A DNA stretch of 64,000 bases from Sphaerobacter thermophilus DSM 20745 (GCF_000024985.1 NC_013523.1:2604001-2668000), one strand, 5' to 3'; counted from the stretch's first letter, positions 54,657 to 63,781 are shown. Numbers and translations: made by a program. The notes: generated by a model not told the origin, from the letters alone.

Positions 54657-55877
54657 ATGGAGCGAGCAGCGGGGTTGGGCGCACGACTGCGTGCCGCCCG
54701 CGAGTGGGCAGGTCTCACCCAGGAGGAAGCAGCCAGCGCGCTGGGTGTCACCCACGCGCTGATCTCCTATTGGGAGAACGATCGACGCACACCGGGACTG
54801 GGCCATCTGACCCGACTGGCGGAGATCTACGGCACGACGGTCACCAATCTGCTGGATCCTGCTCATGAAGAGCCCGCCGGACCGCAGCCGGCTCTCCTGT
54901 TCCGCGACCTGCGCGACCTTGCGCCGCAGACCCAGGTCAGACTGCGTCAATGGATCGCCTTCCTCGACGACTGGGCCGACTTGCTCGATGAATGTGGCGA
55001 TGTGCTGCCTGGACCGGGACAGCCTCCTGTCAAGGCATGGCAGCGCGCCCGGCCAATTACCGACGTGCAGCGCGCACCGTCGCTGGCCGTCGATGCCCGC
55101 AAGTACTACGGTCTCGGGCTTGACGCGATCCCCGATCTCCAAACGTTCCTCGATCAGCAGGGGATTCTGGTGTATCGCGTCGCTCTCGACCCGCTCGATG
55201 TGCCGGGCAGCATCTCCGGGGCTTTCTGCAATCACCCACGGCTTGGGTTCTGTGTCCTTGTCAATACCAACACGACACCGGGCCGGCAGACGTTTACCCT
55301 GGCACACGAATTCGCACATGCGTTGTTTCACAGCCAGGTAGCAGCGGTATTGTGCCGCGCGGGCAGCAAGGATCCCCGGGAGCGATTTGCCGACCGATTT
55401 GCCGCGCACTTCCTCGTGCCGGAGGAGGGTCTGCTCCGCGTCATAGGACTGCCCGGGGATCGTCCGGTGACCGACCCGCGTTTGGTCATTCATCTGCAGC
55501 GGTACTTCGGCGTGAGCTATGCGACCATGCTGAACCGGCTGCTGGACGAAGGCTATCTGACCTCGGAACGGTACGAGGAATACCGGCAACTCAGCCCGGC
55601 CGCGCTGGCAGCGAGTCTGGGATTGGAGCGTGACCCCTACCAGCGCGCGGTCTTAGCGTCCAACGCCGTCACGCTGGAGAGCTTCCCACCGTCGGTGCTG
55701 GAGCGCGTGAGGGAGATGGTCGAGTCCGACGAACTAAGTCCCGCTGGGGCAGCATCGCTGCTCCGCGTCTCACAGGAAGCAATTCTGCAGCGACTCCTGG
55801 CGGCGCCGCGACCAGCAGACAAGGACGAGGAGCGGGAGTTCGACGAACTTCCCGCGCCGGCTACCTCAGTGGCGTGA
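54657..55877 (+). CDS. XRE-family HTH plus ImmA/IrrE-type metalloprotease
   Basis: 406 residues from the ATG at 54657, after GGAGAGGGACG. The N-terminal XRE helix-turn-helix (about 8-65) reads LRAAREWAGLTQEEAASALGVTHALISYWENDRRTP. The zinc metalloprotease domain has HEFAHALFH (about 217-225) and later RFADRFAAHFLVPEEGL. ImmA/IrrE-type proteases cleave repressors, for example after DNA damage in PprI/DdrO systems. The next gene encodes a PIN-domain protein 4 nt downstream. XRE-ImmA/PIN pairs have been proposed as toxin-antitoxin modules. Confidence 0.92.
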   Translation: MERAAGLGARLRAAREWAGLTQEEAASALGVTHALISYWENDRRTPGLGHLTRLAEIYGTTVTNLLDPAHEEPAGPQPALLFRDLRDLAPQTQVRLRQWIAFLDDWADLLDECGDVLPGPGQPPVKAWQRARPITDVQRAPSLAVDARKYYGLGLDAIPDLQTFLDQQGILVYRVALDPLDVPGSISGAFCNHPRLGFCVLVNTNTTPGRQTFTLAHEFAHALFHSQVAAVLCRAGSKDPRERFADRFAAHFLVPEEGLLRVIGLPGDRPVTDPRLVIHLQRYFGVSYATMLNRLLDEGYLTSERYEEYRQLSPAALAASLGLERDPYQRAVLASNAVTLESFPPSVLERVREMVESDELSPAGAASLLRVSQEAILQRLLAAPRPADKDEEREFDELPAPATSVA

Positions 55878-55881
55878 CGGT

Positions 55882-56550
55882 GTGAGCAGGATGACAAGCG
55901 CTGCTTCCGGCGAGCGGCCATGCGTGGTGGACAACATGGTGCTGGCGATGTTCGTAGACGCGGGGCAGGCGCAACTCCTTTCCGATCTCGCCAGTGCTGG
56001 CCTGAATATCACACCGACTATCCTTGAACCGGAGGAGTGTCCACCCTTCTCCAATCCACCCACGAGTGAGTTTGCGAAGGGGATCTACGAAGCACAGTCC
56101 AACCGTGTTGCTGGGATCGATGACCAGCGGATTCAGCTGCGCACTGCCTTTATCCAGTCTAACTCGTGGCAGCCAGTCGATCTGTTAGACGAGGAACTGA
56201 AGCTCGCCTACTACCTCCAGTCGCGGCAGGCGCGAGATGTTGCCCGCGCTCGGGCATCGGGCTTTCGCTACAAGCGCATCCATCCTGGCGAGGCCGAGTG
56301 CGCCGCCGTCGCAATCAATCGGGGCTGGGAATTATGGACAGACGATGGCGGCATCGTCGGTCTGGTTCGGGCGCTATACCCCGATTGTCAGGTAGTACGG
56401 ACCTGCGCGCTGCTCGTGCGTGCGGTCCAGCGTGGACTGATCCCCTGCGCTGATGCGGCGCACCTCTACAATACCGTCTTTAGGGTCCAGCTTGGGCTTC
56501 GGACATCCGTCTCCCTACGCTGCGACGGGGAGCAGGCCACCTGCCGTTGA
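55882..56550 (+). CDS. PIN-domain protein, likely toxin partner of XRE-ImmA
   Basis: 222 residues, GTG start 4 nt after the upstream stop (an ATG at 55891 is possible). Conserved acidic residues fit PIN nucleases: D in CVVDNMVLAMF, E in HPGEAECAAVAINRGW, and DD in ELWTDDGGI. There is a long helical insertion in the middle. No signal peptide. It probably cleaves RNA and is restrained by the upstream HTH/protease protein; that is inferred from order and spacing. Confidence 0.8.
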   Translation: MSRMTSAASGERPCVVDNMVLAMFVDAGQAQLLSDLASAGLNITPTILEPEECPPFSNPPTSEFAKGIYEAQSNRVAGIDDQRIQLRTAFIQSNSWQPVDLLDEELKLAYYLQSRQARDVARARASGFRYKRIHPGEAECAAVAINRGWELWTDDGGIVGLVRALYPDCQVVRTCALLVRAVQRGLIPCADAAHLYNTVFRVQLGLRTSVSLRCDGEQATCR

Positions 56551-56561
56551 TCGTTCTGGCG

Positions 56562-57743
56562 CTACCCCGCCCGCGCGGGCTCGGGGAGGAAGCGGGCGGC
56601 GACTTCGTTGGCGAGGAGGAGGCCGCGGCGGGTGAGGCGGACGTGCGCGCCGTCCCAGTAAAGGAGGCCGGCATCGGTCAGGTCGGTGAGTTCCCGGCCG
56701 TAGATCTCCTCCAGCTCCCGGCCGTGGCGGGCGGCGAAGGCCGCGGCGGAGACGCCCTCCTCGGGCAGCCGCAGGCCGAGCATCATCGTCTCGGCCATGG
56801 CCGTGGTCTCGTCCAACTCCTCGCGCTCGTCGATGGGCAACCGGCCCTCGCGCACGGCGGCGATGTACTTGGCCGGCAGGCGGATGTTGCTGGAGCGGAC
56901 GTTGTCGAGGTGGGCGTGTGCCCCGGCGCCGAGGCCGAGGTAGTGCCCGTTGCGCCAGTAGAGCAGGTTGTGCCGTGAGCGGTGCTCCGGGGTGCGCGCC
57001 CAGTTGGAGATCTCGTAGTGGTGCCAGCCGGCCGCGGCGAGCCGGTCGAGCGCGCGCTCGTACATGTCAGCGGTCGTGTCCTCGTCGGGCACGGTCAGGA
57101 TGCCGCGCTGGACGGCCCGCTCGTAGGGCGTGCCCGGCTCGACGATCAGCGAGTACAGCGACAGGTGGTCCGGCTGCCAGCGGAGGATGCTGTCCAGGTC
57201 GTCCTCCCATTCGGCCATCGTCTGGTTGGGCCAGCCGAAGATGAAATCCACGCTGAAGTTGTCCACCCCGGCCGCTCGGGCCGCGGCCAGCGCCCGCTCC
57301 GGCACGTCGGGCTTGTGGGCGCGGCCGAGCACCTTCAGCCCGCGCGCCTGCTGCGTCTGCACCCCGAGGCTGATTCGGTTCACACCGGCCTGGAGGAAGC
57401 CGTCGAGCGTCGCGGCGTCGATCGTCTCGGGATTGGCTTCGAGCGACACCTCGGCGTCGTCGGGCAGGGGGAAGCGCTCCCGTACCGCGTCGATCAGCCG
57501 CGCGACGAGCTCCGGCGGGAGGAGCGACGGCGTGCCGCCGCCGAAGAAGATCGACTGCGCCGGGCGGGGGCCGATCGCCGCCAGGGTCAGATCCATCTCC
57601 CCGATCAGCGCCTCCACGTATTCCGGGATCAGGTGTTCCTGCCGGGCGTAGGTGTTGAAGTCGCAGTAGGGACAAATGCGGGTGCAGAAGGGGATGTGGA
57701 TGTAGACCCCGAGCGGGGCGTCGGCCGGCAGCGGCGCGGTCAC
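56562..57743 (-). CDS. hemW: Radical SAM heme chaperone HemW
   Basis: 393 residues. It has the CX3CX2C cluster at C20, C24 and C27 (IPFCTRICPYCDFN), then FGGGTPSLL, VSLEANPETID, INRISLGVQTQ and FSVDFIFGWPNQT, and a C-terminal HemN-type domain. HemW binds heme and an iron-sulfur cluster and inserts heme into acceptor proteins; it is often mis-named coproporphyrinogen oxidase. The start is a GTG with GGAG upstream. It converges on the PIN gene. Confidence 0.92.
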   Translation of the reverse strand: MTAPLPADAPLGVYIHIPFCTRICPYCDFNTYARQEHLIPEYVEALIGEMDLTLAAIGPRPAQSIFFGGGTPSLLPPELVARLIDAVRERFPLPDDAEVSLEANPETIDAATLDGFLQAGVNRISLGVQTQQARGLKVLGRAHKPDVPERALAAARAAGVDNFSVDFIFGWPNQTMAEWEDDLDSILRWQPDHLSLYSLIVEPGTPYERAVQRGILTVPDEDTTADMYERALDRLAAAGWHHYEISNWARTPEHRSRHNLLYWRNGHYLGLGAGAHAHLDNVRSSNIRLPAKYIAAVREGRLPIDEREELDETTAMAETMMLGLRLPEEGVSAAAFAARHGRELEEIYGRELTDLTDAGLLYWDGAHVRLTRRGLLLANEVAARFLPEPARAG

Positions 57744-57799
57744 GGTAGCGATGCTCTCCTTCGTCGGGCCTCGGGCCGGCGCAAGCCGTCCGCGACGCC

Positions 57800-57822
57800 A
57801 TACTTCGTATCAGAGGAAGTAT
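57800..57822. promoter_or_regulatory. Inverted repeat near hemW
   Basis: ATACTTC (57800-57806) and GAAGTAT (57816-57822) form perfect 7-bp arms 9 nt apart, in the 91-nt gap upstream of hemW and downstream of the PIG-L gene. It could be an operator for hemW or the terminator of the preceding gene. Confidence 0.3.
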
Positions 57823-57834
57823 ACGGCGCCCCGG

Positions 57835-58536
57835 CTACTCCAGATCGACTGACAGGAATGCCTCGGCGAGCGCCAGGCCGGCGGGGCGGCCCGCGTCTTC
57901 GGCCCACTGGCGTACCCGGGTGTGGAGGCCGCCGGGGAAGGCGGACGCCTGGCTGGCGTGCTGCTCCAGGGCCGCGACCTTCCGGTCGAAGACCGGGGCG
58001 ATGTCGACGAAGGTGTCGGGCTGGTCGCTGCCGAAGAGGAGCGCGCGGCCGACGACGTGCGGCGACAGCCCCGCCGCGACCTGCTCCGGGAAGAAGGTCG
58101 CCAGCCGGCAGGCGGGGAAGGCGGCGGCGAGCGTCGCCGCGCCGACGGCGCGGTGGTCCGGGTGCTGGCGGTAGCGGCGCGTCAGCGGGTCGTGGGTCAC
58201 GATCAGGTCGGGGCGGAAGCGCCGGATCTCGGCGGTCAGGAGGGCGCGCAGCTCCAGGGTGTCGAACACCTCGCCGTCGGTCAGGCGCAGGAAGGTAACG
58301 TTGGTCACCCCGAGCGTGCGAGCGGACGCCTCTTGCTCGGCCTCGCGCATGCGGCTGAAGGCCACCGGATCGAGGCTGGGGTCGGGCATGCCCTTGTCGC
58401 CGGAGGTGACGACGACGTAGCTGACGGTTGCGCCGGCCGCGGTCCAGCGCGCGACCGTCCCGCCGCAGAAGAAGTCGGGGTCGTCCGGGTGCGCCCCGAC
58501 GATCAAGACCCGGGTGGCGTCAGGTAGATCGGCCAT
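57835..58536 (-). CDS. PIG-L-family deacetylase
   Basis: 233 residues from the ATG at 58536, with GGGAGGGGG upstream; the longer frame has no start signal. The zinc site is H16-P-D-D (VLIVGAHPDDPDFFCGG) and the distal HPDHRAVGAA, both typical of the family, which removes N-acetyl groups from sugars (mycothiol, bacillithiol or GPI intermediates). The exact substrate is unknown. It diverges from a GT39-like gene. Confidence 0.9.
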   Translation of the reverse strand: MADLPDATRVLIVGAHPDDPDFFCGGTVARWTAAGATVSYVVVTSGDKGMPDPSLDPVAFSRMREAEQEASARTLGVTNVTFLRLTDGEVFDTLELRALLTAEIRRFRPDLIVTHDPLTRRYRQHPDHRAVGAATLAAAFPACRLATFFPEQVAAGLSPHVVGRALLFGSDQPDTFVDIAPVFDRKVAALEQHASQASAFPGGLHTRVRQWAEDAGRPAGLALAEAFLSVDLE

Positions 58537-58703
58537 TCGTCTCCCCCTCCCACTCGTGCTTCGCGGCATCCCGGCTCTCACTCTACTGCGGCCCGGCACC
58601 GCGAGCCAGAGGTGAACGCGGGAACGCACCTGCTCTGACCACGGCTGCGCGGCGGCGTACATTCTGCGACAATACGCCGCCGGGTCGAGGAGAGGAAACT
58701 GGC

Positions 58704-60278
58704 ATGGGGGCACGACCAGGCGCAGACGTGGTCACAACCGAGCCGGTGGACACGGGCCGGCGGGTGCTGCTGGGCGCGAACGCGATCCTGGCCCTGCTGG
58801 CCGCGGTGAAGCTGGCCGCACACCTGGCCGTGGCGGGGAACTACGGCTACTTCCGGGACGAGCTCTACTACATCGCTGCGGGGCGGCACCTTGCCTTCGG
58901 GTACGTTGAATTCCCGCCGCTCATCGCCCTGCTCGCGGCGCTGGTCCGGGTGACGGTGGGTGAGTCGCTGGTGGCGCTCCATGTCGTGCCGGCGCTGGCC
59001 GGGACCGCGCTGGTGGTGGTAACCGGGTTGATCGCGCGGGCGCTGGGCGGCGGGGCCTTCGCGCAGGGGCTGGCGGCGCTGGGCGCGCTGGTCGCCACGG
59101 TCATGCTCGCCATGGGCTCGCTCTTTTCGATGGACTCGCTCGATCAGCTCTGGTGGGCGCTGGCGGCCTACGTCCTGGTGCGGTTGATCAAGGAGGAGCG
59201 GCCGCGGCTATGGCTCCTGTTCGGGCTGGTGGCCGGTATCGGGTTGGCGACCAAGGTCACCATCGCAGCCTTCGGCTTCGCGGTCGTCGTCGGGCTGCTG
59301 CTCACACCTGCTCGCCGGCTCCTCTTCACGCGCTGGCTCTGGCTGGGTGGGCTGGTGGCATTCGCTTTCGCCCTCCCCTACATCATTTGGAACGCGGTCA
59401 ACGGCTGGCCCACGATTGAGTTCTGGGGCAACTACGGCGGCAAGCTGACCGAGAGCTCGCCGGTCGGCTTCCTGCTGGAGCAGGTCCTTTCCGTGAATCC
59501 CGTGACGCTGCCGCTGTGGCTTGCCGGACTCGCCTTCTTCCTGCGCGCTCCGCAGGGCCGCCCCGAGCGCGCGCTCGGGCTGGCCTTCCTCATCCTCCTC
59601 GTGCTGTTTGCCCTCACCGGCGCCAAGCCGTACTTCCTGGCACCGGCCTACCCGATGCTTCTCGCCGGGGGCGCGGTGGCCATCGAGCAGGCGACGCGGC
59701 GCGGGGGTGTGCGCAGTATCCGCGTCGCCTACCCGGCCCTGCTGCTCCTGAGCGGGGTGCTGACGGCTCCGATCGCCCTGCCGATCCTCGCACCGGATAC
59801 CTGGGTCCGCTATTACGGCTTCGTGACCGGCGCGACGGCGCAGGAGCAGGTGCATGAGGGCGGGGCCCTGCCCCAGTGGCTCGGCGACCGGTTCGGCTGG
59901 GAGGTGATGGTGGAGACGGTCGCGGGAGTCTACCAGGGGCTGCCGGTCGAGGAGCGCGCCCGCGCCTGCATCTTCACCGCGAACTACGGCGAGGCCGGGG
60001 CCATTGACTTCTTCGGTCCGGCGCACGGGCTGCCGCGCGCGATCAGCGGGCACAATACCTACTACCTGTGGGGGCCGGGCGACTGCACGGGCGAGGTCGT
60101 CATCTCGGTCGGCTACACGCCCGCTGAACTGGACGCGATCTTCGACGACGTGACGCAGGCGGCGACGGTGACCTGCGAGGTATGCATGCCGGAGGAGGCC
60201 AATGTGCCGATCCTGGTCGCCCGTGGGCTGCGTCAGCCGATGGATCAGATCTGGCCGCAGGCGAAGCACTTCAACTGA
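58704..60278 (+). CDS. GT39-type (ArnT-like) membrane glycosyltransferase
   Basis: 524 residues from the ATG at 58704, with GAGGAGAGG upstream. It has about eleven membrane segments. The first outer loop has GYFRDELYYIAAGRHLAFGYVEFPPLIALLAALV, the DE motif of GT-C transferases using polyprenyl-phosphate sugars; LGATKVTIAAFGF and AKPYFLAPAYPMLLAGGAVAIEQ are typical. A soluble C-terminal domain of about 100 residues follows (VCMPEEANVPILVARGLRQPM). Acceptor unknown. Confidence 0.88.
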   Translation: MGARPGADVVTTEPVDTGRRVLLGANAILALLAAVKLAAHLAVAGNYGYFRDELYYIAAGRHLAFGYVEFPPLIALLAALVRVTVGESLVALHVVPALAGTALVVVTGLIARALGGGAFAQGLAALGALVATVMLAMGSLFSMDSLDQLWWALAAYVLVRLIKEERPRLWLLFGLVAGIGLATKVTIAAFGFAVVVGLLLTPARRLLFTRWLWLGGLVAFAFALPYIIWNAVNGWPTIEFWGNYGGKLTESSPVGFLLEQVLSVNPVTLPLWLAGLAFFLRAPQGRPERALGLAFLILLVLFALTGAKPYFLAPAYPMLLAGGAVAIEQATRRGGVRSIRVAYPALLLLSGVLTAPIALPILAPDTWVRYYGFVTGATAQEQVHEGGALPQWLGDRFGWEVMVETVAGVYQGLPVEERARACIFTANYGEAGAIDFFGPAHGLPRAISGHNTYYLWGPGDCTGEVVISVGYTPAELDAIFDDVTQAATVTCEVCMPEEANVPILVARGLRQPMDQIWPQAKHFN

Positions 60279-60329
60279 GCTGCGCCGTGCCCTACCGCCC
60301 AGCGGTTCTCCGCCCCGTGGAGGCGTGCC

Positions 60330-60833
60330 ATGTCATCCCGGCTCGTCCGCACCAGGCCACGCGGTCTCGTGAAGCGCCTGTTACGCCTCCCGGCCCTGCT
60401 GTACGAGCGTGACCTCGGCTGGCTCCTCGGCCACCGCTTCCTGCTGCTGACCCATCGCGGGCGGACGAGCGGGAGGACCTACCGGACGGTGCTGGAAGTC
60501 CTCCAGTTCGACCCGGCGACGCGGGAGAGCATCGTCGTCTCGGCTTGGGGGCGGCGTGCCGACTGGTTCCGCAACGTGCAGGCCGGGCAGGCGGCGGAGG
60601 TGCGGACCGGGCGGCTCCGCTACGTGCCGGCCCACCGGGTGCTGTCTCGCGACGAGGCGGAGGCAGTCTACACCCGCTGGGAGCGGGAGCACCCAGTAGA
60701 GGCTCGCATCTTCCCCTGGGTGCTCGGCTTGGACACACGCGGCCCGGCCGCGCGGCAGCAGGCCCTCGACACCGTCCTGTTCGTCGCCTTCCGCCCACAG
60801 GACGTCGCGGAGGATGGCCGGTCGGAACACTGA
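60330..60833 (+). CDS. Deazaflavin (F420)-dependent nitroreductase-like protein, second copy
   Basis: 167 residues with GGAGG before the ATG. The Ddn-type fold: GHRFLLLTHRGRTSGRTYRTVLEVLQFDPATRESIVVSAWGRRADWFRNVQAGQAAEVRTGRLRYVPAHRVL. The HRGRTSGRTYRT and ADWFRNVQAG motifs match the F420-binding region. It is 50 nt downstream of the GT39-like gene on the same strand. Reaction unknown. Confidence 0.85.
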   Translation: MSSRLVRTRPRGLVKRLLRLPALLYERDLGWLLGHRFLLLTHRGRTSGRTYRTVLEVLQFDPATRESIVVSAWGRRADWFRNVQAGQAAEVRTGRLRYVPAHRVLSRDEAEAVYTRWEREHPVEARIFPWVLGLDTRGPAARQQALDTVLFVAFRPQDVAEDGRSEH

Positions 60834-60849
60834 GGGCGGCCGCCGTCGG

Positions 60850-61509
60850 CTACCACTGCTCCAGCACGGCCGGGTCGAACTCCTCCAGCGAGGGGAGGGT
60901 GAGGTCGGCCCGGCGCAGCACGTCCGGGTCCGGCGGGTAGCTCCGGTTCGGGACGGCGATGACACGCAGCCCGGCGGCGAGCGCCGCGGCGATCCCGGCG
61001 GTCGAGTCCTCGAAGGCCACCGCCTGTTCGGGCGCGACGCCCAGGCGCTCGCACGCGAGGTGGTAGACATCGGGCGCGGGTTTCCCATGCGCGACTTCGT
61101 CCGACGAGGTGACCGACTGGAAGCACTCGGCCACGCCCATCTCCGCCAGGACGAAGCGGATGAGCACGGGCGGCGATGAGGAGGCGACCGCCAGCGGGTA
61201 GCGATCGGCCAGAGCCCGCACCGCCGGGATCGCGCCGGGCAGCAGCGGCAGGTGGTCGTGGTAGAGCTCCTGCATCCGAGCGATGACCGCGGCCGCGATC
61301 TCCTCCTCGGTGAGCGGGATGTCGAATGCCTCGCGGATGTACCGCGACCACTGGCGGGTATTGGCGCCCATCACTGCCTGCTGTGCGTCGTCACCCCATG
61401 TCCCGCCATAGCGGGAGACGAACTCCCGGCGGGCCTGCTCCCAGTACTCCTCGGACTCGACGAGCAGCCCATCAAGGTCGAACACCACGCCTCTGACACC
61501 CTGGCTCAC
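60850..61509 (-). CDS. HAD-superfamily phosphatase/phosphomutase (beta-PGM-like)
   Basis: 219 residues, GTG start with GGGAG upstream. HAD motif I is D11-L-D13 (GVVFDLDGLLVESEEYW), motif II PLAVASSSPPVLIRF, motif III with KPAPDVYHLACERLGVAPEQ, and motif IV VAFEDSTAGIAAALAAGLRVIAVPN. A helical cap inserted after motif I places it with beta-phosphoglucomutases and sugar phosphatases. Substrate unknown. Its GTG diverges from the cobalamin-binding gene. Confidence 0.92.
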   Translation of the reverse strand: MSQGVRGVVFDLDGLLVESEEYWEQARREFVSRYGGTWGDDAQQAVMGANTRQWSRYIREAFDIPLTEEEIAAAVIARMQELYHDHLPLLPGAIPAVRALADRYPLAVASSSPPVLIRFVLAEMGVAECFQSVTSSDEVAHGKPAPDVYHLACERLGVAPEQAVAFEDSTAGIAAALAAGLRVIAVPNRSYPPDPDVLRRADLTLPSLEEFDPAVLEQW

Positions 61510-61679
61510 AGCTCGCTCCCATCCCTGCCTCTGCTACGTAGCCGCGCCGCGCGACTGCTCGGCCCGCCGCGCACATCCCGCGCCGCGAGGCGGGGTGATG
61601 ATTGATACATGGGCAGCGTGTGTGCGGGAACCCCTGTGGCAGTAGAACCGGACATCTTCGCCCGTCCCCGCGGGAGTGG

Positions 61680-61721
61680 CCCTCACTCCCCGCCCCCTCT
61701 CCCAACTTTGGGAGAGGGGAG
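61680..61721. repeat. Family B palindromic repeat, short copy
   Basis: CCCTCACTCCCCGCCCCCTC then CCAACTTTGGGAGAGGGGAG. It lies in the 339-nt gap before the cobalamin-binding gene; that gap otherwise shows no RNA element or gene. Confidence 0.7.
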
Positions 61722-61848
61722 CTCTGTCCGACGCCCGCGCTCCTGGTGTGTCGCGCCGTTGCGTCATGCTCGCCCGAGCACCGTAGCCCCTTCCCCCGCT
61801 GCGCTATGATGGGGGTAGGCTCGGCGGTGGATCGGGAAGGACGGCTGG

Positions 61849-62802
61849 ATGCGGATCGTCTCACTCTTGCCAAGCACTACGGAGATCTGCTTCGCGCTCG
61901 GCCTGGGCGACCAGCTCGTCGCCGTCACCCACGAGTGCGACTATCCCCCGGCGGCACAGAAGCGGCCGCAGATCACCCGCAACGTTCTGCCGCCTGACAT
62001 TGACGACGGGGCCGAGATCGACCGGCTTATCCGCGAGCGGGTGCTGCGTGGGGAGTCGATCTATGAGCTGGATGTGGAACTGCTGGAGCGGCTGGAGCCG
62101 GACCTGATCCTGACCCAGGAGCTGTGCGCTGTCTGCGCCGTCTCCTACGAGGACGTGCAGGCCATTGCTCAGCGGCTGCCCAACCCGCCCCGCGTCGTCT
62201 CGATCGAGCCGCGCACGGTCGAGGAGGTGCTGGACTCGATCCTCACCGTCGGCAGCCTCACCCGGCGCACGGTGACGGCCAAAGCGGTGGTCGCGGCGTT
62301 GCGGAGCCGGATCGCGTACATCGGCGGACGGGTTGATTCGGGTCAGGCGCCGCGCCGTGTGGTGTGCCTGGAGTGGCTCGACCCGCCGATGGTCGGCGGC
62401 CACTGGGTGCCGGAGATGGTGGCGCTGGCCGGCGGGCAGGACGTGCTCGGCCGGGCAGGACAACCGTCGTTCGCGGTGACCTGGGAGCAGATCCGCGACG
62501 CCGAGCCGGAGGTGCTGGTGCTGATGCCCTGCGGCTACGACCTGCAAGGGACGATCGCCGAGGCGGAGCGTGTGTCGCGCACGGCCGGCGTGCTGCCGTC
62601 CTTCCTCGACGACATCCCGGCTGTGCACGACGGGCAGGTCTACGCGGTGGACGGCTCCGGCTACTTCAACCGGCCGGGCCCGCGGATCGTCGGCGGGATT
62701 GAGATCCTGGCCGGGATTCTCCACCCGGAGCGGTTCGCCCGGGGTGGGCCGCCGGGCACCGTGCAGCAGATCCGGCTGGGGGCTGCGGAGCCGGTCCGGT
62801 GA
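61849..62802 (+). CDS. Cobalamin-binding (BtuF-like) ABC solute-binding-fold protein
   Basis: 317 residues with AAGGA before the ATG. RIVSLLPSTTEICFALGLGDQLVAVTHECDYPP and RVVCLEWLDPPMVGGHWVPEMVALAGG, GYFNRPGPRIVGGIEILAGILHPERF are standard BtuF/cobalamin-binding segments. It lacks a signal peptide or lipobox, unlike periplasmic binding proteins, so it may be cytoplasmic or use another route. The stop overlaps the start of the membrane gene (GTGA). Together they may handle B12 for the class II reductase encoded 36 kb away. Confidence 0.85.
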   Translation: MRIVSLLPSTTEICFALGLGDQLVAVTHECDYPPAAQKRPQITRNVLPPDIDDGAEIDRLIRERVLRGESIYELDVELLERLEPDLILTQELCAVCAVSYEDVQAIAQRLPNPPRVVSIEPRTVEEVLDSILTVGSLTRRTVTAKAVVAALRSRIAYIGGRVDSGQAPRRVVCLEWLDPPMVGGHWVPEMVALAGGQDVLGRAGQPSFAVTWEQIRDAEPEVLVLMPCGYDLQGTIAEAERVSRTAGVLPSFLDDIPAVHDGQVYAVDGSGYFNRPGPRIVGGIEILAGILHPERFARGGPPGTVQQIRLGAAEPVR

Positions 62803-63644
62803 CCGAGCAGGCCGACCTGATGCCCGAAGTAGTGGTGCGGCGGCGTGGCTCACCCGTCATCTGGGCGGCTAGCCTGGTGGGCCTCCTCACCTTCACCTAT
62901 CCCTTCTTCCTTCCGGCGTTGGGTCGCCCGGAGCGACTGACCGGCCGTGGCACCGAGGTGGCGCTCCTCTTCGCCGTGCTGTCCGTGGTCTGCCTGGGAA
63001 CCATCCTGCTAGAGGTCCAGGCGGGTGCCACCGCGCGCGGCGCAGCGACGTCGAAGATGGTAGCCTTCCTCGGCGTCCTGGTGGCCGTGAACGCCGCACT
63101 GCGCCTGATTCCGAGCCTGCTCGGTGCCTCGCCGATCTTTCTGCTCATCATCCTGGTGGGGTTTGCCTACGGGGCCGACTTCGGCTTCCTGATGGGCGCA
63201 CTCACCCTGCTCGTCTCGGCCTTCATCACCGGCGGGCTGGGCCCGTGGCTCCCCTTCCAGATGCTGGCTGCGGGCTGGGTCGGGATGAGCGCCGGCTGGT
63301 TGCCGCGTCGAGGGGGACGGCGCGATGTGGTGGTGCTGGCCGTGTTCGGCGCCGTCTGGGGGTTCCTCTTCGGTGCGGTGATGAACCTCTACTTCTGGCC
63401 CTTTGCCGCGCCCGGGCTGGAGCAGCCGGCCGGGTTGTACTGGGTGCCGGGGATGAGCGCTGCCGAAACGCTGCGGACCTACGCTCGCTTCTACCTCGTG
63501 ACCTCGCTCGTCCACGACCTCTTCCGTGCCGCGGCCAACGTGGTGCTGGTGCTGCTGCTGGCCCGTCCGATCCTGGCACTGCTCGATCGCTTCCACGAGC
63601 GCTTCACCTGGCAGCCGTGGGAGGAACTCCCGGCGGAGGGGTGA
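62799..63644 (+). CDS. ECF transporter S-component (CbrT-like)
   Basis: 281 residues, GTG start within the previous stop. It has about six to seven membrane segments: SPVIWAASLVGLLTFTYPFFLPAL, LFAVLSVVCLGTILLEVQ, MVAFLGVLVAVNAALRLIP, IFLLIILVGFAYGADFGFLMGALTLLVSAFITGGLGPWLPFQMLAAGWVG are typical of substrate-binding ECF components. Size and the partner gene support a cobalamin-type specificity. No ATPase or T-component is adjacent. Confidence 0.8.
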   Translation: MTEQADLMPEVVVRRRGSPVIWAASLVGLLTFTYPFFLPALGRPERLTGRGTEVALLFAVLSVVCLGTILLEVQAGATARGAATSKMVAFLGVLVAVNAALRLIPSLLGASPIFLLIILVGFAYGADFGFLMGALTLLVSAFITGGLGPWLPFQMLAAGWVGMSAGWLPRRGGRRDVVVLAVFGAVWGFLFGAVMNLYFWPFAAPGLEQPAGLYWVPGMSAAETLRTYARFYLVTSLVHDLFRAAANVVLVLLLARPILALLDRFHERFTWQPWEELPAEG

Positions 63645-63645
63645 T

Positions 63646-63781
63646 GCGTCACCCGTAGGGCCTGTTGCGTGTTCCGTGTTTCGTGTTCCGTGCGGCTCCC
63701 CTCTCCCCTGGTGGGCTCCGCCCGAGCGGGGTCGGGGGTGAGGGGGACGGGTGACGCATCACGCATGACGCAGGATGCGAG
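63646..63781. repeat. Family C heptamer element with nested family B palindrome
   Basis: Left arm in 7-bp phase from 63646 (GCGTCAC, CCGTAGG, GCCTGTT, GCGTGTT, CCGTGTT, TCGTGTT). The family B core is at 63696-63748. Right arm from 63747: ACGGGTG, ACGCATC, ACGCATG, ACGCAGG. It begins 2 nt after the S-component stop codon. Confidence 0.85.
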
